From: DATFMP01 sp035266845 | GTDB taxonomy: Bacteria > SAR324 > JACQKK01 | Direction: 5' to 3' | NCBI GenBank assembly: GCA_035266845.1 | Contig: DATFMP010000097.1 | Coordinates: forward strand, 62,001-126,000 | Length of the DNA stretch: 64,000 nt | Part shown: positions 62,646 through 64,000 of the stretch, in pieces | How the letters are laid out: each line of letters starts with the position of its first letter | How positions within the stretch are numbered: position 1 is the stretch's first letter | Notes under the pieces: generated by a model | Seen by the model: only the letters and a program-made list of their open reading frames with translations | Database searches by the model: none | Told to the model about the DNA's origin: nothing | Translations under genes and position numbers: made by a program

Positions 62646-64000
62646 ATGCACGACGTGGCGATCATCGGGGGCGGGGTGGTGGGCTGTGCCATCGCCCGCG
62701 AGCTTTCGCGCTATAAGGTGCGTGTGGTGCTTATCGAGGCCGCGGCCGAGGTGGGCTTCGGCGTCAGCAAGAGCAACAGCGGCATCATCCACGCCGGTCA
62801 CCAGAGCGCGCCGGATACGGGCAAGGGCCGCTTCGACGTGCGTGGCAATGCCCTGTTCGGTCAGCTTGCCGACGACCTCAAGTTTGGCTTCCGGCGCATC
62901 GGCGCGCTGGTCGTGGCCCGCGACCGCGAGGAGCTGCCTGCTTTGCAGGCCCTGCAGGCCCAGGGTGAGGCCAAGCGCGTACCTGATCTGGAGATGTGGA
63001 GCGCCAACCGCCTGCACCGGGAGGAACCCAATCTCTCCCACACGCTGACCGGCGCGCTCTACTCGCCCAGCGCGGGCGTGATCAATCCCTACGAGTGCTG
63101 CTTCGCCCTGGCGGAAAACGCCGTGGCCAACGGCGTGGAACTGCGCGTGGAGAGCCCGGTGCAGCGCATCGAGCGCACCCCGGAGGGCCTGCTGCTGCAC
63201 ACGCCCCACGAGCGCATCCCCGCGCGCTTCGTGCTCAACTGCGCCGGGCTGTATGCGGACAAGGTGGCGGAGTTGGTGGGCCTGCGCGACTTCACCATCC
63301 GCCCGCGGCGCGGCGAGGAGTACCTGCTGGACAAGCGCCTGCAGGGGCTCGTGCGGCGCATCGTGTATCCCCTGCCCACCAGGCTGACCAAGGGCATCCT
63401 CATCATCCCCACCTTCGACGGCACGATGATGGTGGGGCCCACGGCGGACGACCAGGATGATCGCGGGGACGTGCGTACCACGGAGGCCGGCTCCGCGCAG
63501 GTGTTCGATGCGGTACGCACGCTGTGCCCGTCCATCAGCGCTCGGGATACCATCGCGGAGTTCGCCGGGCTGCGGCCCGTGGCCAGCACCAACGACTTCA
63601 TCATCGGCCCCACGGCGGTCAAGGGCTTCATCAACGTCGCCGGTATCCAGTCGCCGGGCCTCACCGCCGCGCCCGCCATCGCCGAACACGTGGTGGAAAT
63701 CCTGCGCGCCGAGGGCCTGGAGCTGGTGGAGGACGCGGCGTTCGAGCCGAGCATCGCCGGGCCCACGCGCTTTGCCATGCTGCCCCTGGCCGAGCAGCAG
63801 CGCCTGGCGGCCCGCAATCCGCTCTTCGCGCGCATGGTGTGCCGCTGCGAGCTGGTCACCGAGGCAGAGGTGCACGAGGCCATCGACCACGGCGCGCGCA
63901 CCCTGGATGGCCTCAAATTCCGTGTGCGCGCAGGGATGGGGCGTTGCCAGGGCGGCTTCTGCACCGCGCGCTGCTTGGAGCTGCTCTCGCAGCGCCTGGA
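62646..64000 (+). CDS. GlpA-like FAD-dependent oxidoreductase with BFD [2Fe-2S] domain (3' truncated)
   Basis: FAD-dependent oxidoreductase, at least 451 aa, running off the window. IIGGGVVGCAIARELS is the dinucleotide-binding motif, then GFGVSKSNSGIIHAGH and later a DAO-type core (GLRPVASTNDFIIGP). The C-terminal part has the BFD cysteine pattern CRC, then RCQGGFCTARC, binding a [2Fe-2S] cluster as in anaerobic glycerol-3-phosphate dehydrogenase GlpA. It likely oxidises glycerol-3-phosphate or another hydroxy acid and passes electrons to the quinone pool or a GlpB/C-like partner. Start ATG at 62646, with GGAGGCGGAGCGG upstream. Confidence 0.88.
   Translation, partial: MHDVAIIGGGVVGCAIARELSRYKVRVVLIEAAAEVGFGVSKSNSGIIHAGHQSAPDTGKGRFDVRGNALFGQLADDLKFGFRRIGALVVARDREELPALQALQAQGEAKRVPDLEMWSANRLHREEPNLSHTLTGALYSPSAGVINPYECCFALAENAVANGVELRVESPVQRIERTPEGLLLHTPHERIPARFVLNCAGLYADKVAELVGLRDFTIRPRRGEEYLLDKRLQGLVRRIVYPLPTRLTKGILIIPTFDGTMMVGPTADDQDDRGDVRTTEAGSAQVFDAVRTLCPSISARDTIAEFAGLRPVASTNDFIIGPTAVKGFINVAGIQSPGLTAAPAIAEHVVEILRAEGLELVEDAAFEPSIAGPTRFAMLPLAEQQRLAARNPLFARMVCRCELVTEAEVHEAIDHGARTLDGLKFRVRAGMGRCQGGFCTARCLELLSQRL

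Overview
This 64 kb window is chromosomal DNA from a GC-rich bacterium, most likely a respiring member of the Beta- or Gammaproteobacteria. The evidence is a cbb3 oxidase operon, FNR-type promoter boxes, MCP chemoreceptors, Ugp and Phn ABC transporters, and E. coli-like ribosome binding sites. Genus cannot be read from the sequence. I see no rRNA, tRNA, CRISPR array, transposase or phage gene.

1-14 kb: the tail of an unknown protein, a heme-binding (CxxCH) chemoreceptor, a 60-aa unknown protein, the K+ uptake protein Kup, a His-rich Ni/Co-type transporter, an unknown membrane protein and a cyclase-family hydrolase. Then comes a leftward cluster (sugar-type epimerase, LigI-like amidohydrolase, HIT protein, DHDPS/NAL-like aldolase) that looks catabolic. 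An MscS channel and a Cas4-like plus DnaQ-like nuclease follow.

14-28 kb: a second CxxCH chemoreceptor behind an FNR-type promoter, a DUF6508-like protein, a WYL-type regulator, a 71-aa unknown protein, a zinc alcohol dehydrogenase, a PncC/CinA-C amidase, a LarA-family racemase, a PhnD-like lipoprotein with a 1215-aa multi-PAS hybrid kinase, and an MFS transporter divergent from an AraC regulator.

28-35 kb: a frameshifted LivF fragment, then a DpgC-like crotonase-fold enzyme with an oligopeptide-type binding protein, two permeases (no ATPase) and an SDR. This looks like a peripheral catabolic module.

35-43 kb: ccoS-ccoNO-ccoQ-ccoP-ccoG-ccoH-ccoI, a complete cbb3 oxidase and maturation operon. 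CcoN and CcoO are fused and CcoP carries a single heme motif. It is preceded by an FNR-type box. An OsmC-family gene with a clear promoter/operator and an aldehyde dehydrogenase follow.

45-64 kb: ugpC divergent from ugpBAE (glycerol-3-phosphate uptake), a glycerol-kinase-like gene, phnDCEE, a fatty acid desaturase, and a second Ugp-like ABC operon ending in an endonuclease/exonuclease/phosphatase-fold enzyme. A GlpA-like FAD oxidoreductase with a BFD [2Fe-2S] tail runs off the window end. The theme is uptake and oxidation of glycerophosphate-type compounds and phosphorus.

The most striking cross-cutting signal is five TTGAC-N4-(G/A)TCAA boxes, each 22-23 bp upstream of a -10-like hexamer. 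They lie ahead of the second chemoreceptor, the cco operon, phnDCEE, the second Ugp-like operon and the GlpA-like gene, and suggest one CRP/FNR-type regulon joining oxygen-linked respiration, redox taxis and glycerophosphate/phosphonate use.
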